A stretch of 64,000 nt of DNA from Corynebacterium phocae. GTDB taxonomy: Bacteria; Actinomycetota; Actinomycetes; Mycobacteriales; Mycobacteriaceae. Positions 1 to 8,882 of the stretch are shown in pieces. The DNA lies in assembly GCF_008693075.1 (NCBI RefSeq), contig NZ_VXKJ01000046.1, positions 1-64,000 on the forward strand. The letters run 5' to 3'. Numbering within the stretch: position 1 is the first letter of the stretch; every line of letters starts with the position of its first letter. The notes under the pieces were generated by a model that saw nothing but the letters and a program-made list of their open reading frames with translations, made no database searches and was not told the DNA's origin. A program made the translations under genes and the position numbers.

Positions 1-16
1 CGGCTGCGCGGGGCTC

Positions 17-99
17 GGCCGGGCTGGGTGCGGGTTCCCGGGGCGCGCGTCGGCGGTGGCCGGGCTGGGTGCGGGTTCCGCCGGGTGCGCGTTGGCGGT
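17..99. repeat. Imperfect tandem duplication, ~41 bp unit
   Basis: Two adjacent copies (17-57 and 58-99) share the core ggccgggctgggtgcgggtt and differ by a few substitutions and one extra base in the second copy. They lie immediately beyond the 3' end of the HNH gene. The unit is G-rich on the plus strand and has no coding support. Confidence 0.7.
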
Positions 100-103
100 G
101 GGG

Positions 104-1114
104 TTATCCGCGTGGTTGGACCTTCCGGCCCACGGGGATGGGTGCGCCACCGCGTGGCGGGATCCAGGCAATCTGGCCGCGGTGGCGGACAATCCTTCCC
201 CGGCCTAACTGGCCGTTAGTGGAGTTGCAATAAGCACACAGCCACGCCAAGTTCCCGGAGTTGGTTAAACCCCCATCCTTCCAGTCCTGGATGTGGTGCA
301 GCTGCGCCTTTTCCGCCGGTTTGTGACACTGGGGGTGACAGCACTTGGTTGACTCGGCGGTAGCCGCAACCCGCTGCGCGTAGCTTCCCAACCGGTGTTC
401 GCGGAAAAGCTGCAGCGGGCCGGCATCGGTAAATACCGCCACAAAGCCTTGGTCCGCGCAGTAGCGCCGCAACAGCTCCGCAGTATCGACGCTGGCACCG
501 TTACCGCAGGCGACTTGCACGTCAGGTCCTTGGCCCTGGCAGGTAGCCAGTAAGTCCTGGAGATGAATTACACCCAAGGTGGTAATCCCAAAGCCGGCGG
601 TGCCGCCGCCGGTGGCGTTGGCCACGAAGGACTCCACTGGGGCTTCCGGGTCATCGATGAGGGTTTCTAGGTCCGCGATATCCGCAGCACTGCCGGTCAG
701 GCTGATAGTGCGGTCCCCGTTGGCGTGGTTGGTGATATTGACGCCGTGTTTGACGTCTTTGACTGGTTTGTGTTGGGCCAGGAAGGCCTCCAGCAGGCGC
801 AGGGCCTCAGCGGGGGAGGCAACGCCGGCTAGTTCCACGCGTAGCTGCCAGCCCAGGTGGGCGTCTTTGAGCTGGTTGGCGCCCAGTTCTATTTTGTGCA
901 GGATTTCCACGCTGTGGTGGTTGTTGCCGGCCAGGGCTTGTTGGCGGGTAAAGCGGGTGGGCCCGTAGTAGGTGTCGTAGAGGTCAAGGATGACCCGGGC
1001 GTCGCGGCGCGGTACGCCCTGGGCAACCAGGTCGCGGTAGCTGAGCCCACGGGCTAGGGCGATAAAGGCCATACCGTGTTGCTGGGGTGTAAAAATCTCT
1101 TTAAATGTCTTCAT
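104..1114 (-). CDS. HNH endonuclease domain protein (DUF222/13E12-like)
   Basis: 336 residues if translation starts at the ATG at 1114 (MKTFKEIF). The longer open frame to 1300 adds a Gly/Trp-rich stretch that does not look like protein, so the internal ATG was chosen. The C-terminal quarter carries an HNH motif: two Cys pairs (CCHPQCHK and CAYCN) flanking LHHIQDWKDGG and the NSGNLAWLC block. The N-terminal part resembles the helical region found in actinobacterial 13E12-repeat/HNH proteins. Such proteins are common in multiple copies in this order and are thought to be nucleases; their biological role is mostly unknown. The gene is monocistronic, and the tail is rich in Arg, Pro and Gly. Confidence 0.8.
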   Translation of the reverse strand: MKTFKEIFTPQQHGMAFIALARGLSYRDLVAQGVPRRDARVILDLYDTYYGPTRFTRQQALAGNNHHSVEILHKIELGANQLKDAHLGWQLRVELAGVASPAEALRLLEAFLAQHKPVKDVKHGVNITNHANGDRTISLTGSAADIADLETLIDDPEAPVESFVANATGGGTAGFGITTLGVIHLQDLLATCQGQGPDVQVACGNGASVDTAELLRRYCADQGFVAVFTDAGPLQLFREHRLGSYAQRVAATAESTKCCHPQCHKPAEKAQLHHIQDWKDGGLTNSGNLAWLCAYCNSTNGQLGRGRIVRHRGQIAWIPPRGGAPIPVGRKVQPRG

Positions 1115-1322
1115 GGCCCACACGCTAAACCCAGCGGCAAGCCCTGGCAAGGGCCACACCCTGGCCTGTGGATAACTTCCGCCCCAGCGGGCCAAACCGG
1201 CCCAAAACCCTCCCCAACCGCCCCACCCGCCCCACAACCCGGAGTTATCCACAACCCCCGTAAAAGTTTTAGCCTCGAACGGGCCTTTAAACCCCAGCAA
1301 CCGCCCCGCTCAGAAGGCCGCG

Positions 1323-1351
1323 AAAAAGCCCCTCCCGGAAACGGAAGGGGC
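1323..1351 (-). terminator. Rho-independent terminator of metPS
   Basis: Hairpin with arms gcccct/aggggc and ccg/cgg around a GAAA tetraloop. On the minus strand it is followed by a run of five T. It begins about 20 bases beyond the metS stop codon. Confidence 0.8.
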
Positions 1352-1371
1352 CACGTGTTAACGCCGGGGAT

Positions 1372-1536
1372 TTATGCGGCGCGGTGCATGAGGGATTCAT
1401 CGTCAGTGCCGGGCGCGGTGCCCAGTTCACCTGTGGTTTCATCGGTGCTGCGGGCCAGCATGACGCTGGACCCCACCAGACCGCCCCAGATAATGAGGAT
1501 GAATAACACCATGAGGATCAGAGAAGAGGGTTCCAT
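1372..1536 (-). CDS. metS: Methionine/alanine importer small subunit MetS
   Basis: 54 residues, starting MEPSSLILMVLFIL and ending HRAA, directly downstream of metP (gap 16 bp). An N-terminal hydrophobic helix (about residues 5-28, with an IIWGGL segment) is followed by a short acidic cytoplasmic tail. In C. glutamicum the NSS-family secondary transporter MetP needs the tiny integral membrane protein MetS for methionine and alanine uptake. The position, size, single helix and shared terminator fit that subunit. An AAAGGA-like ribosome site precedes the ATG. Confidence 0.85.
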   Translation of the reverse strand: MEPSSLILMVLFILIIWGGLVGSSVMLARSTDETTGELGTAPGTDDESLMHRAA

Positions 1537-1552
1537 GATTTTGTGTCCTTTC

Positions 1553-3136
1553 TTAGGAAACGGCCAGTGGGTTGGGGGTGCCCTTGGTGCGACCCTTGAC
1601 GGGGACCCCGTAGTCGGAGGCGTCCAAGCCGTCCAGGCGGTTGCTGCCCCGGTAGTTCATTGCGGACAAGGCAACTGCGAACAGCACGATGGTAACCAGC
1701 ACGCCCCAGCCGAACAGGGTCAGCTGCAGGCCGGCGTAGCCCTCATAACCTTCGGTGGCCACGCTGAAAATCTCACGGGCAACGAAGTAAACCAGCACGA
1801 GCGGGGTGGTCACGAAGGTCAGAAACTGCCACAGGGTGCCCACGCGAACGGAGGATACGGCGTTGATGTGCTGCTCCAGCTCGCGGCGGCGGCCGGTAAC
1901 CCAGCCAACCACTACCAAGGAGGCCACGGCACCTAGAACGATACCCATGTTGTTGACAAACTTGTCCATGATGTCCAAGGTCACCAACCCGGAGGTGGTG
2001 CTAAAGAGCAGGCAGGAGAAGAAAGCCATAATCAGACCGGTGGATACTGCTGCCTTGCGGCGGTCCAACGCGAATTTGTCAGCCACGGCGGAGATGACTA
2101 CTTCCATGATGGAAACCAGGGAGGTCACGCCGGCCAGGAACAGCGAGCCAAAGAACAACACGCCGAACAGCGCGCCCAGCGGCATCATGGAGATGATGGT
2201 GGGGAAGGCGATAAATGCCAGGCCGATACCGCCGGTGGCAACCTCGTCCACGGCGACGCCGGATTGCGCGGCCATGTAGCCCAGGGTGGCGAAGACGCCG
2301 ATTCCGGCCAGGACCTCGAAGGAAGAGTTAGCAAAGGCGGTAACCAAACCGGTGTTGGTCAGGTTGGTGCGGGGCTTGAGGTAGGAGGAGTAAGTGATCA
2401 TGATGCCAAAGCCCACGGACAGCGAGAAGAAGATTTGTCCGTATGCGGCAATCCACACGGAGGGGTCAGAAAGGACTGACCAGTTGGGGCGGAAGAAGGC
2501 GTCCAGGCCGTCAATTGCGCCGTCCAGGAACAGCGCGCGGACAACGAGCACCAGGAACATCACGGTCAGGATGGGCAGGAAGAAGGTTGTGAGCTTGCCG
2601 ATGCCCTTGTTGATGTCGGTGGCCAGGAACAAGATGCACAGCGCCCAGACGAAAATCATGGCAATAAGGATGGGCCACACCACGCTGGCGGAGATTACTT
2701 TTTCCGCGTCCACGTTAAGGAAATCACCCATGAAGTACGCCGCCGGGTCATCACCCCAGGCCTGGTTAAAGGACTTGATGGTATACAGCAGCGCCCAGGC
2801 AATAATCGCCGCGTAGTAGATGGCGATGAAGAAGTTCACGCCTACTTTGAACCAGCCTAAGGCCTCAGCGGAGGGAGTTATGCGGCGAAACGCCAGGGGC
2901 ACGGAGCCGCGGTAGCGGTGACCGACGGATAGGTCGAACCACAAGATGGGAATGCCCGCGGTCAGCAGCGCGACTAGGTAAGGAACCAGGAAGGCGCCGC
3001 CGCCGTTTTCGTACGCAACGTAGGGGAAGCGCCAGATGTTGCCCAGGCCGACGGCGGAGCCGATGGCGGCCATGAGGAACACGAAACGCGTATTGAAGGT
3101 ATCCCGGTCTGACCGGGTTTCCGTTTTAGCAGTCAT
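1553..3136 (-). CDS. metP: Sodium-dependent methionine/alanine transporter MetP
   Basis: 527 residues of the neurotransmitter:sodium symporter family. The N-terminal signature around residues 19-45 (RFVFLMAAIGSAVGLGNIWR, followed by FPY and an ENGGGAF block) is the sodium and substrate site region of TM1/TM2. About 12 hydrophobic helices follow, with the NSS-typical PEAL-like and GIGLAFIAFP segments. It imports L-methionine and L-alanine with sodium across the cytoplasmic membrane. It forms a two-gene unit with metS. The family is sure; the substrate assignment rests on the adjacent metS. Confidence 0.88.
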   Translation of the reverse strand: MTAKTETRSDRDTFNTRFVFLMAAIGSAVGLGNIWRFPYVAYENGGGAFLVPYLVALLTAGIPILWFDLSVGHRYRGSVPLAFRRITPSAEALGWFKVGVNFFIAIYYAAIIAWALLYTIKSFNQAWGDDPAAYFMGDFLNVDAEKVISASVVWPILIAMIFVWALCILFLATDINKGIGKLTTFFLPILTVMFLVLVVRALFLDGAIDGLDAFFRPNWSVLSDPSVWIAAYGQIFFSLSVGFGIMITYSSYLKPRTNLTNTGLVTAFANSSFEVLAGIGVFATLGYMAAQSGVAVDEVATGGIGLAFIAFPTIISMMPLGALFGVLFFGSLFLAGVTSLVSIMEVVISAVADKFALDRRKAAVSTGLIMAFFSCLLFSTTSGLVTLDIMDKFVNNMGIVLGAVASLVVVGWVTGRRRELEQHINAVSSVRVGTLWQFLTFVTTPLVLVYFVAREIFSVATEGYEGYAGLQLTLFGWGVLVTIVLFAVALSAMNYRGSNRLDGLDASDYGVPVKGRTKGTPNPLAVS

Positions 3137-3365
3137 GAGAGTTCAACTAAACCTTTTATGAAAAGAGTCGGCCTACAGGTTGCTGGAAGCCGGTGGAGAT
3201 AAGAGTCTGTTCCCTTTGACAGGAATTGCGGCAGGGGTGGCGCCGCAGCTCCTGGGAAGCTGTCCGCTGTAAGCGGTGGTCTAATCGTACTACATAACCG
3301 TCCACAACGTGAGATCAGGTTCTCAAAAATGAGATTCTTCGCCCCACGCCCGGGCTGGGCTGGGC

Positions 3366-3713
3366 TTAGCGAACGTCGGTTTCCCACTCAATTTCAAAGC
3401 CGCAGTCCTCTGCCCATTCGGCGATTTCCCAGGTCCCGTCTTCAACGGCGTCCGCAACGTCTTGCCCGCCCGCGACAATCTTTAAGGCAGCTTTGTCAAA
3501 ATTTTCATCGTCGAAGCAATAGTCAGCGGTGGCATCAAAGATGGCCCATCCCCCGCGCCCGTGGACACCACTGTCGTCGATGGGAATGGAGTAAATAAAT
3601 TCACCCGCCTCATATTCAGCGCCGTCGCCGGTGATGATGGCGGTCACTTCCACCACGGCATCATCGAGTACTACCCGGTCAAATACTTCCCATTCAATTT
3701 GATAAGAGTCCAT
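3366..3713 (-). CDS. Small acidic protein of unknown function
   Basis: 115 residues, starting MDSYQIEWEVFDRVVLDD. It is very acidic, with many Asp, Glu, Ala and Gly and alternating beta-like segments (AVVEVTAIITGDG, FIYSIPIDDSG). There is no signal peptide or membrane helix. An AAAGG-like site lies upstream of the ATG. It stands alone between metP (same strand, about 230 bp away) and the divergent ornithine-cyclodeaminase-like gene. I do not recognise a family. Confidence 0.6.
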   Translation of the reverse strand: MDSYQIEWEVFDRVVLDDAVVEVTAIITGDGAEYEAGEFIYSIPIDDSGVHGRGGWAIFDATADYCFDDENFDKAALKIVAGGQDVADAVEDGTWEIAEWAEDCGFEIEWETDVR

Positions 3714-3871
3714 GCGTCCACCTTTTCACTCTCCGTTGCCTTGAGCGCGGGTTTAAAAACCAGCCAGCATTAGTATAGGTTCAGCAACGCCCCAAGTCCG
3801 CAGACATAGCCAGTCTCCCCGGGTTTTTGGGGCTTAAACGGTAAAAACTCACTCAGGAAAGGAAGTTTCTG

Positions 3872-4807
3872 TTGTCCCTTAACGTCATTGACCACGACAC
3901 TGTCCTGGCAACCCTTACCCCCGCCCAGGCCGTGCACGCGCTGCGCCAGGCTCTACAAGACGGCGTTGACCCCAGCGCCGATGCCCTGCGGACCAGCACT
4001 CAAACCAACACGGGCCAGCTGCTGAGCATGCCCTCTGCAAACGCGGCGGGCTTTGGCACCAAGCTCATCGCCATTGCGGGCCCCGCCGCCCCGGAGGGCG
4101 TTCCCCTTATCCAGGGCACCTACGTGTTGTTTGACGGCCACACGCTGGCACCCAGCGCGGTCATCGACGGGGTTGCGTTGACCAATCTGCGCACCCCGGC
4201 GGTGTCCATTTCCTGCGTGTATGACCTGCTCAACGGCGGCATCGGCCCGCTGAAGGTTGCCATCTTTGGCACCGGGGCCCAGGGGCGGGCTCACGCGAAC
4301 ACCATCAGGGACACCTTCGACCGGGCCGTAGAGATTACCTTCATTAGCCGCACACAGCCGGCAGACCTGGATAACTGGGTGGAGGCAGGGACTACGCAGG
4401 CGCAAGCGGCGGTCAAGGAAGCTGAACTGGTCATCTGCGCGACTACCGCTTCCGAACCCGTGCTGGGGCTTGCCGATGTCCGCCCGGAGGCCGTTATCGT
4501 GGCGCTGGGTTCGCATACACCGGAAGCCCGGGAGCTAAGCGGGGAGCTGATGGCGGCCGCGCAGGTCATCATTGAAGATCACGGCGCAACCTTGAAAGAG
4601 GGCGGGGACGTCATCCAGGCCATTGAGGAGGGCCACCTGGCCAAGCAGGATCTCATCACCTACTCCCAGGTGGTCCGGCAGGAGGTCCAGCTGGACCGCA
4701 GCCGGCCCGTGGTATTCAAGTTCACCGGGATGTCTTGGGAGGACCTGGTGATTGCGCAGGCTATAGCTCAGGAAGCCGCACCCGAAGGCACCGCGCGGGC
4801 CAGGTAG
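3872..4807 (+). CDS. Ornithine cyclodeaminase / mu-crystallin family protein
   Basis: 311 residues from a TTG start with a strong aggaaaggaag site eight or so bases upstream. A Rossmann fold sits at about residues 129-160 with the glycine motif VAIFGTGAQGRAHA, and the conserved substrate-side LTNLRTPAVS segment precedes it. Members convert ornithine to proline and ammonia, or reduce imino acids such as pyrroline-2-carboxylate with NAD(P)H. The next gene on the same strand is putA, so a role in supplying or interconverting proline is attractive, but a ~430 bp gap separates them. True ornithine cyclodeaminase cannot be told from the imine reductases by eye. Confidence 0.8.
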   Translation: MSLNVIDHDTVLATLTPAQAVHALRQALQDGVDPSADALRTSTQTNTGQLLSMPSANAAGFGTKLIAIAGPAAPEGVPLIQGTYVLFDGHTLAPSAVIDGVALTNLRTPAVSISCVYDLLNGGIGPLKVAIFGTGAQGRAHANTIRDTFDRAVEITFISRTQPADLDNWVEAGTTQAQAAVKEAELVICATTASEPVLGLADVRPEAVIVALGSHTPEARELSGELMAAAQVIIEDHGATLKEGGDVIQAIEEGHLAKQDLITYSQVVRQEVQLDRSRPVVFKFTGMSWEDLVIAQAIAQEAAPEGTARAR

Positions 4808-5234
4808 TTACCCCCGAAAATGACTAAATCCGGAAAATCCTCCAATCCGTTGACCCCGTGAAATTTTGGGTCTACTCTTCGAATTAAGCGAATTGGAATA
4901 CTCCACTGCCCTCAAAGTGGCGCGGAGCACAATCGCGGACGTGATGACAAGCGAAAACCGGAAAGGCGGAGGTGTCTGGCCATGAATGCTTACCCAGCCA
5001 AAGTTCGCCGCCACTGCGACCGGCCCCCGGTCGCTGCTTGCACCACCTCATAGACGTACCGGACAGGGCGCACGCACCCGTGAGGCTCTTTCTTGAAGTG
5101 CACACCCCGCCGGCGGGCACGCCGGCGGCACCCACAATCAATGAGTAGAAATCCCCCTTCTCCACCGCAGCACACCAGCTGCGGACAGGAGGGGGCACCC
5201 AGGGGTTTCCATGATTTTTTCCGAAGGTACAAAA
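4808..5234 (+). promoter_or_regulatory. Long putA leader region with short ORF and GC hairpin
   Basis: 427 bp without a long gene. Visible parts: a short ORF at 4982-5053 (23 codons, MNAYPAKVRRHCDRPPVAACTTS) with an aggcggagg site ten bases upstream, itself overlapping the stop of a 13-codon frame from 4942; and a perfect hairpin at 5107-5128 (nine-base arms ccgccggcg/cgccggcgg, loop ggca) without a T-run. The gap could hold the ocd terminator and the putA promoter. Whether the short ORF is translated is unknown. Confidence 0.35.
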
Positions 5235-8200
5235 ATGACTACTGCTAACGACCGCCTACCCGAGTCCGATGACGTGGAAGCCGTTGTTGAGGCCGCCGTC
5301 CAGCGCGCCCACGGCTGGCTGGAGGCCACTGCGGATGAACATGACAAAAACACCGAACAGCTAGCGGACCTGCTTCGCGATAGTGAGGGCGTGGCCTTCA
5401 CCATGGACTTCGTGGACCGCGTCATGCGCCCCGAGGATGACAAAGTTGCAGCCAACGCCCTCAAAGACATCACGGCGCAGTTCGACCCGGCTTTCTTGGG
5501 GGCCATCAATGGCACACTCGTGGGGCTAGGCGGCTTCATTGGCCCTATCCTGCCCAACCTGGTCATGCCGCTGGCGCGCATGCGCATGCGCCAGATGGTG
5601 GGCCACCTGGTCCTTGACGCGGAGTCCAAGGCGCTAGATGACCTGCTGGACAAAGCCAAAGAGTCCGGAGAACAACTCAACCTCAACCTGCTCGGCGAGG
5701 CCGTACTCGGCGACGCGGAGGCCCGCTCCCGCGCGGAACGCACCCTAAAGCTCATCCAGAACCCGCGGGTGACCTACGTGTCTGTGAAGGCATCTTCAAT
5801 GGTGGCGCAGCTTAACCACTGGGACATCGACGGATCGGTGGCGCGACTCAAGGACCGTCTGCGCCCGCTGTACGAAGAGGCTGTGTCCCGTAATCCCCAG
5901 GTGTTCATCAACCTGGATATGGAGGAATACCATGACCTGCACCTGACCATTCGCTTGTTCAAGGAGCTGTTGAGCGAGCCAGAGTTTAAAAACCTGCGCG
6001 CCGGGATCGTGTTGCAGGCCTACCTTCCGGATACGTTCGCTGCCCTCGCGGAGTTAGCCGAGTTCGCCCAGCAGCGCGTGGCAGGCGGCGGCGCGCCCAT
6101 CAAGATCCGCATCGTCAAGGGTGCCAACCTCTCCATGGAGCACGTGCAAAGCGAAGTCAACGGCTGGCCAGTGGCAACCTATACAGACAAACAACAGGTG
6201 GACGCCAACTACTACCGCCTGCTGGATTACGTCCTCCGCGAGGAATTCGCGGACTGCGTCCACATTGGCATAGCCACCCACAACCTGTTTACAGCCGCCC
6301 TGGGCTACGAGCTAGCCCAGCGCCGCGGCGTGCTGCGAATGGTGGACTCAGAGATGCTGCAGGGCATGTCCCCTGGTCAGCAAGCCGCCATCCGCCAGGC
6401 CTACCAGGGCCGGCAGATTCTCTACACCCCGGTGGTTCACGCGGATGACTTTGACGTTGCCGTGTCCTACCTAGTCCGCCGCTTGGAGGAAAACTCCGCC
6501 TCCCAGAACTTCCTCTACGCACTCTTTGCCCCCGCCTCTGAGGTCAACGGGGATGATCTCTCCCCCATCGAGCAGCAGGAGCAGGTCTTCCGCCGGGCGG
6601 TCGAACGCCGCTGGGAGACCTTTGCCGGTGCCAACCGCACCCAAAACCGCCGGGAGGAAGAATCCCAGGAGCAGGGCCGCCAAGCCACCAAGATCCAGCG
6701 CTTTAGCAACGAGCCAGACACCGACCCGGCGCTGGAAGCCAACCGTGAGTGGGCCCTTAACGCGCTGTCCCAGGACCCCGGACCACACGGTATCGAAGAG
6801 GTCACGGACCCAGCCACGGTCAACGACGCGGTGGCCCGGGCCAAAGAGCTGGGCGAAAAGTGGGGCCAGACCACCGGCGAGCACCGCGCCAAGTTCCTGG
6901 AGACCGTGGCTGACAAGCTGGCCAACAACCGCTCCCGCCTGGTCCAGGTGGAGGCGTGGGAGGCCAACAAGACGGTCACGCAATCCGATCCGGAGATCTC
7001 CGAGGCCATCGACTTTGCCACCTACTACGCCATGTCCGCCCGCCAGCTGGATAAGGCCCGCTCGGTCTTCCACCCCCACCGCGTCACCGTGGTCACCCCG
7101 CCGTGGAACTTCCCCATCGCCATTCCGGTGGGCGGGATGTTAGCGGCCCTGGCCGCAGGCTCGGCCGTCATCATCAAGCCCGCCCCGCAGGTGGTTCATT
7201 GCGCGAAGGTGGCCGTGGAGTGCATTCACCAGGCCATGGACGAACACGGCCTGGACCGCGACCTGCTGCAGCTAGTCTTCACCGATGAGGGGGAAGCCGG
7301 AAAGGCGCTCATTTCCCACGCGGACGTGGACGCCGTCATCCTCACCGGGGCCTCGGATACCGGCGCGTTATTCCGCTCTTGGCGCCCGGAGATGAACCTC
7401 ATGGCGGAGACTTCCGGCAAGAACGCCATCATCATCACCCCGGCGGCGGATCCGGACCTAGCCATTGCGGATCTGTATAACTCCGCGTTCGGGCACTCGG
7501 GCCAGAAGTGCTCGGCGGCATCGTTGGCCATTTTTGTGGGCGCGGCCGGCAAGTCCGAGCGCCTGCGCAACCAGCTGCTCGACGCCGTGAAAACCCTCAA
7601 ACCGGGCCCCGGCCACGACATCACCACCACCATGAACGGGCTGGCCGAGCCCCCTAGTGAGAAGCTCCTGCGCGGCCTGACCACGCTTGAGCCCGGGGAA
7701 AAATGGCTGCTCAAACCGGAAAAGCTCAACGAGGACGGCACACTATGGTCCCCGGGAATCCGCGATAACGTCAAACCCGGCTCCTGGTACCACCTGAACG
7801 AGTGTTTCGGGCCCGTCCTGGGCATCATGTACGCCGACACCTTAGAGCAGGCCGTCGCGCTGCAAAACGCCACCGGCTTTGGCCTCACTGGCGGTATCCA
7901 TTCCCTCGACGATGATGAGCTGGAGTACTGGAAAGAACACGTGGAGGTGGGCAACGCCTACATCAACCGCGGGATCACCGGTGCCATCGTGCAACGCCAG
8001 TCCTTTGGCGGCTGGAAGAAGTCCGTCATGGGCCCCGGTGCCAAAGCCGGCGGACCCAACTACGTTCCGCAGCTGGGCCACTGGACGGAAGGTGAGCTAT
8101 CCCCGCAGAATGTGGACATCAAGCCGCGGATTGCCAAGAAGCTGCGTACCTTGACCGACCGTCTCAATGAGGCAACCAGCGCCTCCACAAAGATTAGCTT

Positions 8201-8729
8201 GAGCCCGGAGGATGTCGCCTGGCTGTGGCGTGCCGCCGAGCTTGACCAGCTGGCCTGGCAGGAGGAGTTTGGCCGGGAGCATGACCGCACCGGGCTGATT
8301 GCGGAGGCCAATATCTTCCGTTACCGGCCGTTGCTGGATAAGCTGCGCATCCGCGTGGGCGAGGGCTACCAGACCCGCGATCTGGTGCGCCACGAGTTGG
8401 CGGCAGACATTACCGGCACGGAGATTGATTTTTCCGCCGTACCGGAGCTGGCCGATGAGCTGCGCGCCGCCGGGTTCGCGGTTCGCTCGCAGACTACGGA
8501 GGACTTTGCCCGCGAGCTCTCCCGCGCCGCTTCCGCCCGGGTGCGCGCCTTGGGAGCGGTCGAGGACGCCGCCCGTGAGGCCGCAGTGAAGTCCAACTCG
8601 GTAATCCTGGACCAGCCAGTACTTGCCGATGGCCGCCGCGAACTACTGCCCTATCTACTTGAGCAGGCGGTGTCGGTGACCATGCACCGCTTTGGCATTA
8701 TCCGCTCCGTAGCGGGTATCAAGCGCTAG
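5235..8729 (+). CDS. putA: Bifunctional proline dehydrogenase / P5C dehydrogenase PutA
   Basis: 1164 residues from the ATG at 5235, chosen because a gaagg site lies eight bases upstream; an in-frame ATG at 5211 adds eight residues but its aggagg is 18 bases away. The N-terminal third is the FAD proline dehydrogenase barrel (VKASSMVAQLNHWD, IRIVKGANLSME, GIATHNLFTAAL, then MLQGMSPGQ). The rest is a P5C aldehyde dehydrogenase (VTPPWNFPIAIPVGGMLAAL, AETSGKNAIII, catalytic Cys in FGHSGQKCSAAS, SFGGWKKSVMGPG). It oxidises proline to glutamate in two steps with channelled pyrroline-5-carboxylate. There is no N-terminal RHH DNA-binding domain, so it is not itself a repressor. The C-terminal ~190 residues are an extension of the trifunctional/long PutA type. 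Confidence 0.95.
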   Translation: MTTANDRLPESDDVEAVVEAAVQRAHGWLEATADEHDKNTEQLADLLRDSEGVAFTMDFVDRVMRPEDDKVAANALKDITAQFDPAFLGAINGTLVGLGGFIGPILPNLVMPLARMRMRQMVGHLVLDAESKALDDLLDKAKESGEQLNLNLLGEAVLGDAEARSRAERTLKLIQNPRVTYVSVKASSMVAQLNHWDIDGSVARLKDRLRPLYEEAVSRNPQVFINLDMEEYHDLHLTIRLFKELLSEPEFKNLRAGIVLQAYLPDTFAALAELAEFAQQRVAGGGAPIKIRIVKGANLSMEHVQSEVNGWPVATYTDKQQVDANYYRLLDYVLREEFADCVHIGIATHNLFTAALGYELAQRRGVLRMVDSEMLQGMSPGQQAAIRQAYQGRQILYTPVVHADDFDVAVSYLVRRLEENSASQNFLYALFAPASEVNGDDLSPIEQQEQVFRRAVERRWETFAGANRTQNRREEESQEQGRQATKIQRFSNEPDTDPALEANREWALNALSQDPGPHGIEEVTDPATVNDAVARAKELGEKWGQTTGEHRAKFLETVADKLANNRSRLVQVEAWEANKTVTQSDPEISEAIDFATYYAMSARQLDKARSVFHPHRVTVVTPPWNFPIAIPVGGMLAALAAGSAVIIKPAPQVVHCAKVAVECIHQAMDEHGLDRDLLQLVFTDEGEAGKALISHADVDAVILTGASDTGALFRSWRPEMNLMAETSGKNAIIITPAADPDLAIADLYNSAFGHSGQKCSAASLAIFVGAAGKSERLRNQLLDAVKTLKPGPGHDITTTMNGLAEPPSEKLLRGLTTLEPGEKWLLKPEKLNEDGTLWSPGIRDNVKPGSWYHLNECFGPVLGIMYADTLEQAVALQNATGFGLTGGIHSLDDDELEYWKEHVEVGNAYINRGITGAIVQRQSFGGWKKSVMGPGAKAGGPNYVPQLGHWTEGELSPQNVDIKPRIAKKLRTLTDRLNEATSASTKISLSPEDVAWLWRAAELDQLAWQEEFGREHDRTGLIAEANIFRYRPLLDKLRIRVGEGYQTRDLVRHELAADITGTEIDFSAVPELADELRAAGFAVRSQTTEDFARELSRAASARVRALGAVEDAAREAAVKSNSVILDQPVLADGRRELLPYLLEQAVSVTMHRFGIIRSVAGIKR

Positions 8730-8790
8730 GCGGCTAGGCTGCCGGTGTTCCGGCGTGCTGGCGTCCTGCGTTGGCGTGCCGGGCTCTGCA

Positions 8791-8826
8791 CTGTGCCCTC
8801 TATGCCCGCTATGCCCGCTGTGCCCG
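8791..8826. repeat. Four tandem 9-bp units
   Basis: Units ctgtgccct, ctatgcccg, ctatgcccg, ctgtgcccg lie head to tail in the short gap after putA. A similar nonamer array follows accBC at 32498. No coding function is apparent. Confidence 0.75.
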
Positions 8827-8846
8827 GCAGCCGCTGGCATCACCAC

Positions 8847-8882
8847 GGCCGCGCTTTCCTTAGCTAGGAGGCGCGGCCTTCG
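8847..8882. terminator. Bidirectional hairpin between convergent genes
   Basis: Eight-base perfect arms ggccgcgc (8847-8854) and gcgcggcc (8871-8878) with a partially paired inner loop. It sits between putA (plus) and the 2H phosphoesterase (minus) and includes the latter's stop codon at 8860. There is only a weak T tract. Confidence 0.5.

Noticed and set aside
1076..1936. Plus-strand 286-codon frame
   Set aside because: Antisense to metS and metP, with low-complexity His/Gln/Gly content and no site.
5211..5234. Upstream ATG as putA start
   Set aside because: Its aggagg is 18 bases away, whereas the ATG at 5235 has a well-spaced site.
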